Shown: positions 25,480 through 39,405, counted from the first letter of the stretch. The stretch is DNA of 64,000 bases from Ursus arctos (GCF_023065955.2 NW_026622974.1:27249718-27313717); one strand, 5' to 3'. Numbers and translations: made by a program. The notes: generated by a model from the letters alone, not told the origin.

Positions 25480-26168
25480 ATGCTGACTACCTGGAGTTCG
25501 CACATACCACACAGGTGAAGGAGAGCCCCACAAGACACTCCCCCAGCCCCCGACTTCAGATGCTAGGCTACACACACTTCTGTCCGGCTGACTACACGTT
25601 TGGGGGTTCCCATAACCCTCCCCCACCTCAGGTTCAATAATTCGCTAGAATGACTCCCAGAATTCAGGAAAATGCTTTGCTTACTATTACCAGTTTATTA
25701 TAAAAGATATAATTCAAGAACAGCCAAGTGGAAGAGATGCATAGGGTGAGGTACTTGAGGCAAAGGAATGGCTAACATGGAGCTTTCATCCCCTCTCCAG
25801 GCATGCCACCCTTCCAACACCTTGGCAATCTGGAAGATCTCTGAAACCTGTGGTTTAGAGATTTTCATGGGGATTCCATTACATAGATGCAATTAATTCA
25901 ATCATTGGCTATTGGTCATTGAATTCAGTCTCTAGGCCCTTTTCCCTTCCCAGATGTCTGGGGGGTAGGGCTGAAAGTTCCAACTCTCTAATCATGCCTT
26001 GGTCTTTCTGGTAACCAGCCCTCATCCTGAAGTTGTCCAGGGACCCCCAGCTACCAGTCATCTCATTAGCATAAAAAGATAATTACCACTCCAGAGAGTC
26101 CAAGGGTTTTAGGAGCTGTATGCCAAAAACCCAGGACAATGACCAGATATCTATTTCCCATTGTACCA
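25480..26168 (-). mobile_element. Solitary ERV LTR, probably MLT2 (ERVL)
   Basis: In reverse sense it holds strings I associate with MLT2-type LTRs: ccagtttattataaaagata, tctaatcatgccttggtctt, tctcattagcataa and ggttttaggagctgtatgcc. No internal viral genes flank it. Class is fairly likely; exact subfamily uncertain. Confidence 0.6.
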
Positions 26169-26797
26169 CACTACCCAACTGTAAGAAGATTGACCTTATT
26201 GTTTATTAGCATTTTAAAATTAAATTTAACTGAAGCTTGTCCACTGTCATCAACTTACAAAGAATCTGATACTTTCATATTCATCATTAGTAATCCAAGA
26301 TCTTTGAATGAGAAGCCAGACTTTACAAAATATTAATTGCAGTACTGGCCTTATATATCAGCCCTATTATATCAACTAAATCAGGTTATCTATTGCAGCT
26401 TTCTAACCTAAAAGGGAAATGGGGCTCTAAAATAGACTTACTTGCTTTGTATAAGATTGCTTACTTTCTTGAGCAATGTAGTCATAAAGTTCTCTGGGTA
26501 TTTCTTAATTGGGGATATCTCCAGAGAAGTGATATTACTCCAGAAATGCCTTCTGGTGTTTGTTAATGTTAGTAGACTATAGAGAGACATGTCTAAACAG
26601 AATTGTTGACTTAGTACAAAATGTGAACTTATAAAGTAGCTTGATTAGCAGATAAGACTTGACCATATAGACAATGCCCTTAGATGAAAATGAATAGCTA
26701 AAGATTATTTTCCACACCTTCTAGAAATTTCATTAGAGCACTATGATATATTGTACTAGTATTATGTACTATCAAGTTATTTAAGTTATGTAAGAAA

Positions 26798-26960
26798 ATT
26801 CATTCACAGAACACTTATTATGTGCCAGACATGATCTTTGGTGCAAAAGACACAAAGATGAATGAAACAAGGTACCTGCCTGTGAGAATATGGTCCCCCG
26901 TGTCCTTAGAGAAGGGCAAAACTGGTAGGAGGGGGACTAATTATGCTGATACAGAACAAA
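26798..26960 (-). repeat. L2 fragment
   Basis: Contains gaacacttattatgtgccag and the aaggtacctgcctgtga region, the reverse L2 3' end. Short and diverged. Confidence 0.5.
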
Positions 26961-27059
26961 GGTGATGGAGGTAGAAGTAGTCTTGGTAAGAAGGATATAG
27001 AGTATCATGACTGATTATACAAGACAGAGAAGCGAAAGATACTCAAGGTTTTGAGCTTA

Positions 27060-27540
27060 GTAATTCAACAAATATTTATGCAACATCCACCATGTCCAAC
27101 CATGGTTCCATATGCTGGAGAGGTTGTGTTGTACCCAATGGGCAAGGGCCTCCTTGTAGAGCAATATTCTAGTGGATGCAGAAAAATAATACACAAATGT
27201 ATTTTTTAGAAATAAGGTTGTGTCAACTAGAGATAATTGCAATGAAAAAAATAAAACAGAGAGATGAGGGGCTTCTTTAGATTAGGTGTCCCAAGAGAGT
27301 CTTTCTAAGGAGTGGACACTCAAGTTGACCTGACTATTAAGAAGGAGCCATTCATGAGATTCAGGCACAGATTTTTTTCAGGCCAGGGGATAGTAACTGC
27401 AAGTATTCTTGTGACCCAAGAGCTTATATAAGGAAGAGACATAAGGTCATTGTGGCTGGAGTTCTGTAAACAGTGGCAGAGTAGTAGGAAATGATGCAGG
27501 GACCGTCACACCCTGAGCAGTATGTAAGCCAGTTGAGGGC
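27060..27540 (-). repeat. L2 fragment
   Basis: Reverse L2: aattcaacaaatatttatgc at the left, tattctagtggatgcagaaa, then a long diverged body including cattgtggctggagttctg. A second L2 fragment beside the one at 26798-26960. Confidence 0.6.
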
Positions 27541-28479
27541 ATATGGTAGTTGCCTGATACAGGACAGCTTCTTGAGATGGGCCCCTAGCAAGCATCCAGT
27601 AGCTTGCTGACAGGCCTAATGGTGAATATTCGGGTTTAAAAAAAAAAAAGAAAGAAAAAATCGTGGTCAGGCAATTGAAAAGTATGGCTATATAAGGCTC
27701 CGGGTTTTTTAGTACCTGTTTGAACTCCGTATCATCACTCCTTCCTAAATTATTCCTTATTCAGAAGAATATAAATCTATTCCCTCTGACTTTTCCATGC
27801 ATTGATACATATCTACCCTTAGAAACATGAAATTTCAAAATTAAAAGAAAATGTCTTCTCTTCTGTGAGCAACTGGAATTCGGAGCATGTCATGAAAAGT
27901 CTTTTACAGCCCGACTGGTAACTGTCACCAATGAGCAGTTCCCAAAGGGCCTGCTTACCGCAGGACTCTGCTGCATACTCTTAGTTATGATGGTTGCAAT
28001 GCACATTTATGTCATTAAAGATTATTTATTTCCTTTGAGACATTGTCCCTTTTTGCCTTGAGATGTTATCTGAAGACGTATGATCAATTAGAAGCATTAA
28101 ACTATCACTATGGGGTAAATTTTCAAAGTGGTGCTTGAAATTTGCCAGTATGAGTCCCATTAACTTCAGAGGAAGTCCTGCAGTTAAAACCAGTGCACAT
28201 GGCTTTGAAAATGTTCTACAGTATGCCTTCATGGTGCTGCTTTTTTTTTTTTTTTCTTAATAAATACCACAGAGCAGCTCAGTGCACAGCTGATTGCAGT
28301 ATTTAAGAACGTGGATAATGTACTATGCAGTAGGAGGCTTTTAAAATTAGATTTTAAAGCTTTATTCCTATTAAGAATCACAACAACAGTATAAATGCAT
28401 CTTTAATTCTTCCAAGAGTACCTTTCTATAAAGGAATTTGGAGCTCAATTAGAATATAGAACTCATAAAGCAGCACCAT

Positions 28480-28640
28480 GTTCCTCTGAGGCATTGTTTA
28501 TCTCCCTCCATAGACAGAAAAAAACTGAGGCTCTGGAAAGTGGGGGTGCTTTGTGCTCAGCCCTTAAGTTAGCGGTGAAGCTAGGAATAGAACGCCAACC
28601 TCCCCATAGCTCACTGCTCTAAAGCACTGCCTCTTGCAAG
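28480..28640 (-). repeat. MIR SINE fragment
   Basis: Contains aaaactgaggctctggaaag and agctaggaatagaacgccaa followed by ctcactgctctaaagcactg, in reverse MIR order. Confidence 0.65.
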
Positions 28641-29324
28641 AGTCAGATTTAATTACACTATAATCCGTTTAATCTACACATGGAAGAATAATGAAGGAGC
28701 AGGAAAAAATGAATTCATTAACAGGTTGGTGAGAGACCGTGTTATATAGATGAGCAACTTTCTTTTCAGGATCCACATTTTCAGCATGTTCTGGTTGGTA
28801 TCTGATGCCAGGAAAGATGACCCTTGTTCTACTGGCTACAGTTAACAAAGAACTTCTTGATTTTTTTTGCTTTGAAACATAAGTAAGGATTCCACTTGAA
28901 AATGCTGCAGAACCATCTTTATTGTCAGAAATTAAGCGTAAGGGTTTTTTTTAAATAATAAGAGAGAAAATCACACATAATTCCCCTCCGTGCTCCTTCT
29001 GGGTTAAAAGCAAGAACCACATTGAGTTAAATGCACAACTTAACAGCCTTCCTTGAAACAAAAGGAAGTGATGAGTGAGACTTTGCTTCATTTTTTGCTT
29101 TTGATCATTTTTCCACTAATTCGCTGTGGCTGTGTCCAAGCCAGTCCATCAATTGTCTATTTCCTGCATGCACATTAGAAAAGAGACAATAGTTTAAGAG
29201 CTGCATTTAAATAAGAAATCTTCCTTCGAAGCTAAAAATAGCAGGAAATTAGGAGTTGGGGTACCTGGTGTTACATGAATAGGATTAAAATTTCATGGTT
29301 TAAGTTGTAAATCATGCTTATGGA

Positions 29325-29455
29325 CTATCTCACATAGCTCATAATAATCTTAGTGAAGTTGGTAGAGATTATGATCCCTACTTTATATATCGAAAAACTA
29401 AAACTTAGCGTAAAGGCCTTATCAAGGGTCACACAGCATATAAGCACGAGAATTA
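29325..29455 (-). repeat. MIR SINE fragment
   Basis: Contains gatccctactttatatatcg, then aaaggccttatcaagggtca and cacagcatataagcacgaga, in reverse MIR order. Confidence 0.62.
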
Positions 29456-29739
29456 AAAAAGAAAGAGAGAAAGGAAGAAGAAGGAAGGGAGGAGGGAAGG
29501 AAAGGATTTGCTCACATCAAGTTCAGACTTCTTTCTATGACATCCCATTATCTCCCTGCACAACCCCCTGGTAGCAGAGGAACAAATAAACCATATGATG
29601 AGGTCTGATTCCTACCCCCAAACCTCCCCACAACCCACAGGAGACATTAACTAATATGAAGTCTAAAAGAAAAGAGATGTTCGTATCATAAAAGGTGCAG
29701 TTCCTTCTCTCAATGGTCATCTTCCTAAGATCTGGGCTT

Positions 29740-30420
29740 TTTTTCAACTTTTTATTTTGAAATAGCTTTAGACTTACTTAGAAATTGCAAAAATAACACA
29801 GAGTTCCCATACACCCATGTACCCCTCACCCAGCTTCCCCCAATGATAACATCTTACATAAGTATAGTGCAATTATCACCTCCACAATCAAGATACAGAC
29901 TTTCCCATCCTCCTGTAGAAATTTGGGGTGTTATCCCTTGAAAGTCACTCCTTCCCCCCATCCTAAACCCTGGGAACCATTAATCTGTTCTCCATCACTA
30001 TAACTTTGTCATTTTTAGAATGTTATATAAATGGAATCATACAATCATACATTCAATCTTTTGAAATTGGCTCTTTTTTTTTTTTTTTTTTTTTTTTGCA
30101 CTCAGCATCATGCTCTTGAGATCTATCCAAGTCACTGTGTGTATCAATAGTTCATTTCTTTGTCTTGTTGAATGGTATTCCATGATATGGAAGTACCACA
30201 GTGTGTCCATGTACCTGTTAAAGGTCATTTGGTTTGTTTGTGGATTATGGCTATTATAAATAAAGCTGCTGTGAATGTTCATCTAGAAGTTTTTGAATGA
30301 ACATAAATTTGTATTTCTGTAGGGTAAACACCCAGGAATAGGATTACAGGGCTATATGGTAAGTGTATGTTTAACTTCATCAGAAACTTCCAAACTGTTT
30401 TCCAGAGTATGACCATTCCT
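29740..30420 (-). mobile_element. Old L1 (L1M-type) 3' UTR
   Basis: Reverse L1 3' region with aaaaataacacagagttccc, ccctgggaaccattaatctg, gttatataaatggaatcata and aataaagctgctgtgaatgt. A long poly-T run (about 23 nt) sits at 30069-30098. It is related to the left end of the element at 14134-16747. Confidence 0.8.
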
Positions 30421-31169
30421 TTTAAAATATAGAAATGCCTAGATCATTTCATGACAGTAAATTACATCTATGCTGACTTAAATGACATTTTTTATTTTCA
30501 TAGAAAATATATATTTCTGCTTTCTCTGTTTTTCTATGACAATTATTTTAATAAGCAGAAGTTTCTGAAATTCATATTTACACACTTGGTCAAGAAACAA
30601 ATGAAAATGTAGCCCATTAAGGAAGAGTTCTTCATGCTCTGGCAAATGAATGTAAATTTGATGTTTATGTAGGTGAAGTGTTGAGAGAGCAATTCATATA
30701 AAAAGCCAATACTGTGCAAATTTCTGAAGCACCATTATTTAAAGCAAACTTTACTTTGTAGAAAATCCTTATCCAAGTAAACTTTACTGAGACCAATACT
30801 AGTTGTGCTTGCCTGCTGACGGATGCATATAATCACATTGCAACCTCAAAGGATGATTTCTGCAGAATAAAATGTTTAAAATTGCCACCAAGGCCCAATA
30901 GTGCTTTATAGCAAGTTGGACCCCATATTCATGGTCCTAATGTGATCTAAAAAAAGGGGTCATTTGTCCTTCTTAATCCCAAATCTTTCAAAAATCCCCC
31001 TATCCTTAAAACTATTCTCTAAGACTACTTTTCCTCCAAAACTGTGCTTAATGTCTCCCAGTGGATCTTCCATCATAACTAAGAGAGAAGTCAAAAGCTA
31101 GTAACAACCCCATGTGGCCACATTCATGAATTTCAACTTTATCCTCACTCTGGTCATAAGCAATGTTGG

Positions 31170-32340
31170 AACAACTAATTACTCACTGGGAAGAAGATCA
31201 AGTTGGATCTATATTTGTCTCATCTTATCCCAAGATAAACTACAAATAAATCAATGATTTAGATTAAGTAAGACCCAAAAAATACTGGATGCAGAAATGA
31301 GCAAATTCTTTTCTGACCTTGGAACCAAGAGGGCTTTCTAACTATAACTAAAAATAAAGAATCCATAGAAGAAAATATTGATAAACTTATGCTACATAAT
31401 AATTACAATTTGATAAAATTAGGCTACATAAGATCAAAGAACTCTGCATGATAAAACAAAAGAAAACAAACAACAAACAGAATCAAAAGACAAATGTGGG
31501 AAAATATTTACAACTTCTATCAGAGACACTTATTCACCCTAAACTATAAAGGAACTACTGAAATCCAGAAGAAAAGCCCAACAAACCAGTGGAAAATAAA
31601 AGATAGGAAATGAACTTGACCAGACAGTTCACAGATACATACTCAATCTTACTCATAAAAAAGAAATGCAAATGGGGACGCCTGGCGGCTCAGTCGGTTA
31701 AGCATCTGCCTTTGGCTCAGGTCATGATCCCAGGGTTCTGGGATCGAGCCCCCACAGCATCAGGGCTCCTTGCTCAGCGGGGAGCCTGCTTCTCCCTCAG
31801 CCTGCAGCTCCCTCTGCATGTGCTCTCTCTCTCTGACAAATAAAATCTTAAAAAAGAGAGAGAGAGAGAGAGAAAAGATATACAAAATGATAACATTTTC
31901 TCACCTATCAGGGGAGTAAAAATCCAAAATCTGGCCACAATGTTTTTCAGTTACTATAAGTAAACAGGCACTGGTACCCCATAGAAATGCAAAGTGGAAT
32001 CACTGTTATGAAAAAGTGTCGATATCTACCAAAATTACATCACATTTACTCTTTGACCCAGGAATTCTACTTCCTAATAGTTCCATCAATGTATGGTAAG
32101 TATTCAGTATAGCTGAATAAACTAAGAATGCAATAAAGATCTTTCTGTATAGCTGTAGAAGGATCCAAAATATATTAGGTAAAAGAAAAAAAAATATTGT
32201 AATATAGCATATAGAGTGTGTTACTTTTTGTGTAAAAAACTAAGAGTATATATTCATATTGCTTTTATTTGTATAAAGCAACGTTGGAAGAATGGGTAAG
32301 GACAAAGTGAATGGGGACAGTTGTGGGGAGCTAGATTTCT
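31170..32340 (+). mobile_element. HAL1/L1M-like remnant, split by SINEC
   Basis: A-rich decayed L1-clade sequence in sense orientation: tgggaaaatatttacaactt, then tgacccaggaattctacttc and a 3' part with ttttgtgtaaaaaactaaga. Coding capacity is destroyed. The SINEC at 31674-31875 interrupts it. The subfamily call is uncertain. Confidence 0.55.
31674..31875 (+). repeat. SINEC
   Basis: Starts ggggacgcctggcggctcag and ends gacaaataaaatcttaaaaa with a GA-rich tail. Confidence 0.93.
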
Positions 32341-32350
32341 CGTCATTTAC

Positions 32351-32575
32351 TTCTTTTTTGTTTTAGAAGTTTTTATTTAAATTCCAGTTAGTTAACATAC
32401 AGTGTAATATTATTTTCAGTGTATAATATAGTCATTCCACACGTCCACAAAACACTCAGTGCTCATCACAAAAAGAGCATCCTTAATCCCCATCACCTAC
32501 GTCCCCCATTCCTCCACTGACCTCCCCTCTTGTAACCATCCGTTTGTTCTCTACAGATAAGATTCTGTTTCTCAG
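32351..32575 (-). mobile_element. Carnivore L1 3' end fragment
   Basis: Reverse L1 3' UTR: attccagttagttaacatac, actcagtgctcatcacaaaa and taatccccatcacctacgtc. Same family as 43098-43669. Confidence 0.82.
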
Positions 32576-33014
32576 CTTTCCTCTTTTTCACTTCTTTATA
32601 TCATTTTGATACTTAAACCATATAAATATATTAACTATTCAAAACTAAAAAGGAACTGTTGTCTGCACATAGTAAGCACAGTGTAAATGTTTATTACGAT
32701 TCTCATTGCATAGCAATATTTTGGTCAATTGGTTCATATAATGTACAGTTGTGCAAAATCTCACTCACTCAAGGCATTTCTATCATTGTAAAGAAGGACA
32801 ATGCCAAAGATAACCTACCGTAGGATTTTCACATGAATGTCCACAATCCTAAGCTGAAATAACATTTAGCATTCTAACTCTCAATTTCAATAGCATTTCT
32901 AACTCTCTTAACAAAGCCCTATTCTAAAAGGTGATCTACGATTTACCTTAATTTGCTTTCTATATAGTTCTTTAATTTTAAGCTTGGAATTTCAGTTGTA
33001 TCTTTTCAAAGGTT

Positions 33015-33110
33015 GCCCAAGAAGATTAAATGAGGTAATACATGCAAAGTGCTTCGCTTAGGGCCTGGCATGTAATACATACTCAACTATTAGTGATAGT
33101 AAACGGAATT
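33015..33110 (+). repeat. MIR SINE 3' half
   Basis: Contains agattaaatgaggtaataca, gcaaagtgcttcgcttaggg and cctggcatgtaatacatact in MIR sense order. Confidence 0.7.
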
Positions 33111-33439
33111 ATAATAGTAATGGATTCAGTGTATTCTCATCAATCGTAGAATTAATAAACATAATCGGAAAAAAATGATCAATTCGTTAAGACCTCTTTG
33201 ATTGTTTTTGTTGTTTTTTTCTCAAGTTATCTTCCTCAATACTAAATTTTTAGAATTTGAGAGTCTATGTATCTTAAACAATAATAAATTTTATTTTAAA
33301 AGAGGAAGGGAAGGAACCACACCGGGAACTTTTTGAGTCTACAGCACTTTAGGTGGGATCATTGCAAAAACGGTTGTGTTACAGCACCTGAAGGATATTG
33401 GGGTAACACGAGGGGGGTTGTAGCTGTTTTTGACTGGTT

Positions 33440-33728
33440 ATCAATTGTGGCTTAACCTGTGTTTCCGCCAGGAGGACTTTCCTGGCCCCTTAACTAGGTT
33501 AACTGACTCTGCACTATGCTCCTTGTATTTCTCCTGTCCTAGCATCCATCACCAGGCATTGTGGCCACTCCATTCAGTGTCTTCTCTGTCAACTGTCTTT
33601 TCACCCCTGTGTGGGCCAAAGGTGTCTGCCTTGACCACCTCCACCCATGCCCTATCCATACCCTTTACTATTATATACCCAGGTCCTAGCAGTTTGGGGC
33701 CACAATAAATGTGTAGGGAGTGAATAAA
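33440..33728 (+). repeat. Probable L2 fragment
   Basis: Pyrimidine-rich body ending in aataaatgtgtagggagtga, similar to an L2 3' terminus. Strongly diverged. Confidence 0.4.
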
Positions 33729-36201
33729 AAATTCAAAACGTTGCCATCTAGCAGACATTCATACGCAGAACCTCAAAGCCCTTGCACCCTCTCCGCACAC
33801 GATGTAAAAACAATATGAGGAAATAAAGAAAAACTGGGTGGCAGTTATCTAAGGAATGAAAGCTAGAAAATAGCACCTTTGCCTCAGTTATCAGGAGGTT
33901 TCAGGAGAATAATTTTTGCCTGCCTTTTTTTTGTCTAATTGCTTCAGTTCCCTACTTCAATTTGGTCATGTGAATGTGCTGACATTTTTTAATAAAGCGC
34001 GTACTTTGCCTGCTTGTAATTGTAGGCTCCTTTACAGAAGGCTCTTCTATTCCCATGCTGCCTTTTTCTCAATATTTTTACTCCTGCCTTTTGAAAACGT
34101 TTTAAATATTTGATTTTAGCCCCTACCACAGACTCCAACTCTGTGTTTGGAATTTGGAGATCCAAGTACTGTAGCTAATCCCCAGGACATTTGCCATCGT
34201 GTGACTTAAGAATCCATCTCTTATCAAGTTTCTGTGGTTTTCTGGAGTATTTACCAGTCATAATGTTAAAATGTGCACATCTGAAACTATTTTTGACTTA
34301 CATTTTCTTGATACTTCTCTGTAGTTAGTTTGTGGGAAAATATCCTGCTCCTGAATGGTATCAAACTCGGTCAAACCCTCCCCAGCCTCTTTATAAAGGA
34401 TTCCTAGGTTGTATCATCACATGTTTTCAATAAACCCTGTTTTTTGTTCTCCTTTAAACAGAGCGTGTCTTATTCAAAAAGCTCGTGACGGCAGGGAAGG
34501 AACTGATAGTGAAAAGAAAGTGAGTCCAAAGTAGGATTTTTTCCTCAGTGTTAGGATTTGTTATGAGGCAATGTGTTTTGCAGTCTGAGCCACAGCTTCC
34601 AGAGGTGGTCGCCCCGAATTCTGATCCTGTCTCTGGAAGTAACATTGTATTATCTTATATGAGCGTCTCTGCGATGCTATTTCTTTCCTTTTAAGGAACA
34701 GATAAGAACTGCAATATACTTTGTAAGGTTCATAACCAGTAACACATAAAAGCAAATGTGGAATTTTGAATTTCTTAAAACTGCTCTTTATCTAGTGCCA
34801 ATGAGGGCAAATTTGGCAAAGATTTTATAATTAAAGATGGAACTTGGATGTGTAATTGAACAAGATCTCTTTGGTTAATAATCCCCCTACAAACCCAGAT
34901 AGATGGACATAATAAATCCGTACATGGTAGCACGTAGGATTTTCAAAATTATAATGAGTGTCAGGTGTCCATTTGTGACATGTAGTTACTCAAATTCACT
35001 CCTTTAAAGCACTATCTTTTCATTCTTCACAGAAGGAAAAGTCCATTTTCACACCCCAGTGTTTATCCCTAAGGATTATCCAGAAGCCTAAACTTTATCC
35101 ATTTCTTATTTCTAAAAATAAGAGATTGTGCATTGAAAAAGATTAAGAGAGCCAGGTGTACCAGGTAATTCTCAATTTCCCCAGATAATACTTAGAATGA
35201 ATTGCCATCCATAGGCGTCCTTTGCCTAGTGACATTTTAGCTGAAATGGCATCTCCATCTGCAAAATCCAAATAGCACAGTCTATTCAAAGAACTTCCTG
35301 AAGATATTCTTTCAAAAACTTTTAGTAGTAGGTGATGATTAATCATAACTTGCATGTCATCTGGAAATAGGTATCAAGTTTCTCAAGAAAAGATTACAAA
35401 TCCCAATACTAACCATAACTGGTTGCCAAGATTCAGAGAGTCCATGTCGTTCAACTGCTTGAAGTAAGTGCAAAAAGGGAGTATTGAAAGTTAGGAATTT
35501 TGTTTTTACTCTGTAAATTTAAACCTGCAGTGGCATTGTTTGATTGACGTATAAACATTCAGGTTATGACACTGAACGAGATATCTAAGCATTGGATTTC
35601 ATCATAGGATGTTAGGGGGTTTCCAGTAGCAGTTTCAACTTTGATCATTCATTGGTGGGGATCCAAGTCTTTTTTTAGACTTGTAGCCAAATACTGGTAT
35701 GGGGCTCTGTTGAATTGAAACTGACTGCGGGTTTGCCATTTGGTAGGTATGCGAATAGATACTAGGAGAACGTTTTAAACATCTGAGGATATCAGTGTGG
35801 GAAACTGTTTCTTCTAAATGCCTTTATTGTCCTTTCTGTATCAAGGAACATAATATAAAGCCATCATGTCAGTGTCCTAAAACATGTTCTGAGTATCCAG
35901 AAATACACATGACTCTTCATCTTTTGATTTATTGAGAACCGATGGGATTACACCTAGGTAATTTACTCAAGATACTATGGTGTGCCTTAAATAGGATGTG
36001 TTTGCCTCCTACTCATTACAATGATTCGCAGAGGACAAATGCTTCTTTCTTGTTTTATAAATACAGAAACACAACTTCCTTACGTCCTCCGACCTGCACC
36101 CCATATCTGAAGTTAAATATTTACAATCACTCTGAAGCAGTAGTTTCAGTATATTACTAATACTGGAGGAGGTGAGTCCTATAGCATAAGACACATGTGC
36201 C

Positions 36202-36270
36202 TGTGCGCGCACACACACACATAGTACACACACACACAAGTACACAGTACACACACACACACACACACAC
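36202..36270. repeat. Interrupted (CA)n microsatellite
   Basis: Alternating CA tracts broken by GCGC and agta motifs. Confidence 0.92.
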
Positions 36271-36279
36271 ATCTACTGC

Positions 36280-37258
36280 CTGACTCTGCAGCTCTGACCT
36301 CTGTCTGAACTCCAGCTTCACCCACTGTCTACCAGATGTCTAGAGGGCATCTCAAAATTAACAAGGCATAAACCGAACTGTCCATTTTACCCCTCAAATG
36401 GCCCCCACAGTATTTCCCTATCTCAATAAATGGCACTTCTTCCACCCAGTTACCCAGGGCAAAAACCCAAAAGTCACCCTCAGCCTCCCTTCTTTGTGTC
36501 ACACCCCATCATCAATCCTTCAGCAAGTCTTGACATCCCTGTCTTCACATGTCCCAAATCCAGCTCCTTCTCAGCTTCTCCTCACTAATCTTGCTCTTCT
36601 AAAACTGCCTTCCCTTTTGTCCAAACCGTGAAGTGGCTTATTAACCGGCCTCTCGCTTCCACTGTTGCCATGCAGCCCGTCTTGTTCTGTTCTGATATCT
36701 TGTAGAATGCAAATGTGATCCTGCACGCGTGGGCTGCAGACCCATCACAACTCCAGGATATCTAAAGCTCTTGCCAAAGCCACCACGATCTGGCCAGGGC
36801 CCACTCCCTTCCTCACTCCACTCAGACTAAGTTAACCTTTTTTACCTCCCCTTGACTGCACAGACCATGCTTCTGCCTCGAGGTCTTCTCTTTTCTCCCT
36901 GGAGTCCTTTCTCTGAGATACGATCGTGATCAGCCCTTCACTTCTTCAGATCAGGGCTCAAATGCCATCTCCTCAGAGAAGTCCTCCTTAGCCATCCCAT
37001 CTGAGCGAGCACTCCATGCTCCTCTATGACTCCACCCCCTGCTCTGCTTTTTTATTTCTCAAGATACTTTGTTACTACCTGGCTTTGTATTCTGTACTCA
37101 CTTACTTGCCTAATGTCAGTCTACCCCAAAAGAACATAAGCTCCTTGAGGGCAGAAAAGTCTTGTTTTATTCACTGCTGTCTCTCCAGAGCATGGCTTAT
37201 TGCAGTCATGCAATAAAAATTATTTGTTGAATCAACCAGTGCATGGATGAATGAATTG
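36280..37258 (+). mobile_element. LINE L2 3' kilobase
   Basis: A long L2 stretch in sense orientation: gtctagagggcatctcaaaa, tatctcaataaatggcactt, caccacgatctggccagggc, aaatgccatctcctcagaga, ataagctccttgagggcaga and the end attatttgttgaatcaacca. It covers the decayed C-terminal coding part and the 3' UTR. This is the best-preserved L2 in the window. Confidence 0.88.
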
Positions 37259-37404
37259 CCTTAACAGTTACTATGAGAAAAATCATTTCCAAAACAGTTC
37301 GACTGCTGCATTATCATCCAAACGTTGAATGTCCCAACAAAGAATGTACCATTTAGAATTATAGGAACTTGGAGTTACAAAGTTTCCTTGCCATGTTCCA
37401 CTTC

Positions 37405-37535
37405 AGTGCATCTCATTTTGAAGATATGGGAACCAGCCCCAAGAGAGAAGTGGTGACAAAACTAGTTAACGGCAGAACTGATAGTTGAACTAGGTATAGT
37501 TCAGTGTTCTTTATGCTGTCACACTTTGTTCCACA
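37405..37535 (-). repeat. MIR SINE fragment
   Basis: Contains ttgaagatatgggaaccagc, agttaacggcagaactgata and tgttctttatgctgtcacac in reverse MIR order. Confidence 0.6.
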
Positions 37536-37959
37536 CATCTCTGGTCCTTTTGAGAGGTTAGAATGTTGTATACATAGGCAAATATAATGGAACCACAGAT
37601 TTTAGTTCCTCCTTGTCATGCTACTGTATTGGCAATAAAGCATCAGGCATATGATATGCATAGGGCACTAAGAAATTACGAATTCATGCAGAAATGGTCC
37701 CACATGGACAGGAGAGGCTGACCATTCTGTTATATTCTTCTATCTGGTTGGGACAAGCTAAAATATACAAAGTTGTTAATTATAAGATTGTGCTAAATTT
37801 GTCTGAATGTCAGCTCTTTGCAAGTCGTTATATTCCCTGTTCTTAATAACACTTTACTTCTTGGAGTTTCACGTGTAAGCCTTGGTTGACTGCCTGTGTA
37901 TCTGTTTACTGGTTGCTTACTAGAGAAAAGTTATCAAAGGAAGAGCGTGGAACGAAATG

Positions 37960-38104
37960 TAGGCGGTTTGTAATAAGACATACGTGGATTTGATCTTGGC
38001 TCGATTTACTAGCTAAATTATCCTGGATACAATTCTTGAACTTTCTTAGTAACAATTTATGATCTATAAAAGTATGGATGTGTGTATAAAATGCTTTTAA
38101 AGTA
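37960..38104 (+). repeat. MIR-like fragment
   Basis: Contains gtggatttgatcttggctcg, then atttactagctaaattatcc and aatttatgatctataaaa, in MIR sense order. Diverged. Confidence 0.5.
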
Positions 38105-38325
38105 AGGAGCTAACATGATGTCAGGCACGTTAAGGCAGACTAAGAGTTTGAGGTATGTTATCTCATTTAATCCTCATAACAGCCATGTGGGGAAAATGGT
38201 TCTAGTCCTTATTTACAAGTGAGGGCTCCAAGATTCAGCAAGATTAATAGGCTCGAGGTTACATAGCTAGTAAAGGACAGAAGTAGGAACACCTGGGCTC
38301 TCTCACACAAAGTTCACACTTACAA
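38105..38325 (-). repeat. MIR SINE
   Basis: Contains gttatctcatttaatcctca, ggttacatagctagtaaagg and acctgggctctctcacacaa in reverse MIR order. Confidence 0.8.
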
Positions 38326-38659
38326 TCTTTGCGCCTCCTTGGAGGGCAGTTATGGAGAAGGATTGAAATAGAGTCTGTGTACTACGCACCCCACGTAGCC
38401 CCAACGTCAGAGACGGTCAGTAAATGTTGCGCTTTTCCCTTCTCTTTCCCGCCACTGATAAGTTACCTGGCCAATATGCTAACTTTCCTGGGCCATAGCT
38501 TCTTCTTTTAAATAAATAATTATCCTTTTTCTTATTACAAAAACAGTGCGTGCATATAATAAAAAAAATATTATTATAAAAAAACCAAAACAACAACAAA
38601 AAAACCACCACAAATAATAAAATAAATGATAAAGGAATAAATCCATTATAAAAAGAAAA

Positions 38660-39405
38660 AAAAGCAGTGCATGCTTATTATAGATTATTTGGAAAAAAGA
38701 GATATGTATAAAGAAACTAAATTTTACACATCATCCTACCACCCAAAGACAATCCTTGTTAGCATGCAGGTATAGGTACTTACAGCATTTATTTTTATAT
38801 ATACTGTAAGAGCACAAAATCCTTTGAAGGCGAAATTGGAATCATCTATATATCTTGCTATGTAATCACTTCTTTACATAGTGATATATTGGAGGAGACA
38901 TTTTCTTATCTAATAAATATTCTTCTAAAACATGATGTTTTGTGGTTACATAGTTATCCATGGTAATAATACTACTATTAATAATAAATTAGATAAAATT
39001 TATTATGCGTTAGCACCGTACTAAGATCTTTCAAATGCATCGACTTATTTAGTTCTCACAACAACTCTGTGAAATAGGTACTTCTATGATTCTCATTTTG
39101 CAGATAAAGAAGTAGAGGCAGAGAGTTCAGTAAGTTCACCTGGGTAACCAGACGGGAGGAGGCAGAGCCAGGACTGGAGCTCAGGCAGATGAGATGCACG
39201 GTGCTTGCTCTGAATAGATAGACCAGTAAATCCATTTTTATTAGAAATTTGGATTATATCTAATTTTTACATTATTAATAATAGTATAATAAGCATTCTT
39301 ACATAAACCTGTGTTGGCAACCACATTTTTTTCATTAGATTACATTCCTAGAAGTAAAATTTCTGAAAAAATAACAGGTTTTGAATAGTTAATACTTCGG
39401 GCAAA
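38660..39405 (-). repeat. L1ME-like 3' UTR with nested MIR
   Basis: The flanks 38660-38984 (tcatcctaccacccaaagac, tattcttctaaaacatgatg) and 39226-39405 (attacattcctagaagtaaa) look like one old L1 3' UTR. The MIR at 38985-39225 sits between them. Confidence 0.55.
38985..39225 (-). repeat. MIR SINE
   Basis: Contains tttagttctcacaacaactc, tgtgaaataggtacttctat, ttttgcagataaagaagtag and aggcagagccaggactggag in reverse MIR order. Confidence 0.82.
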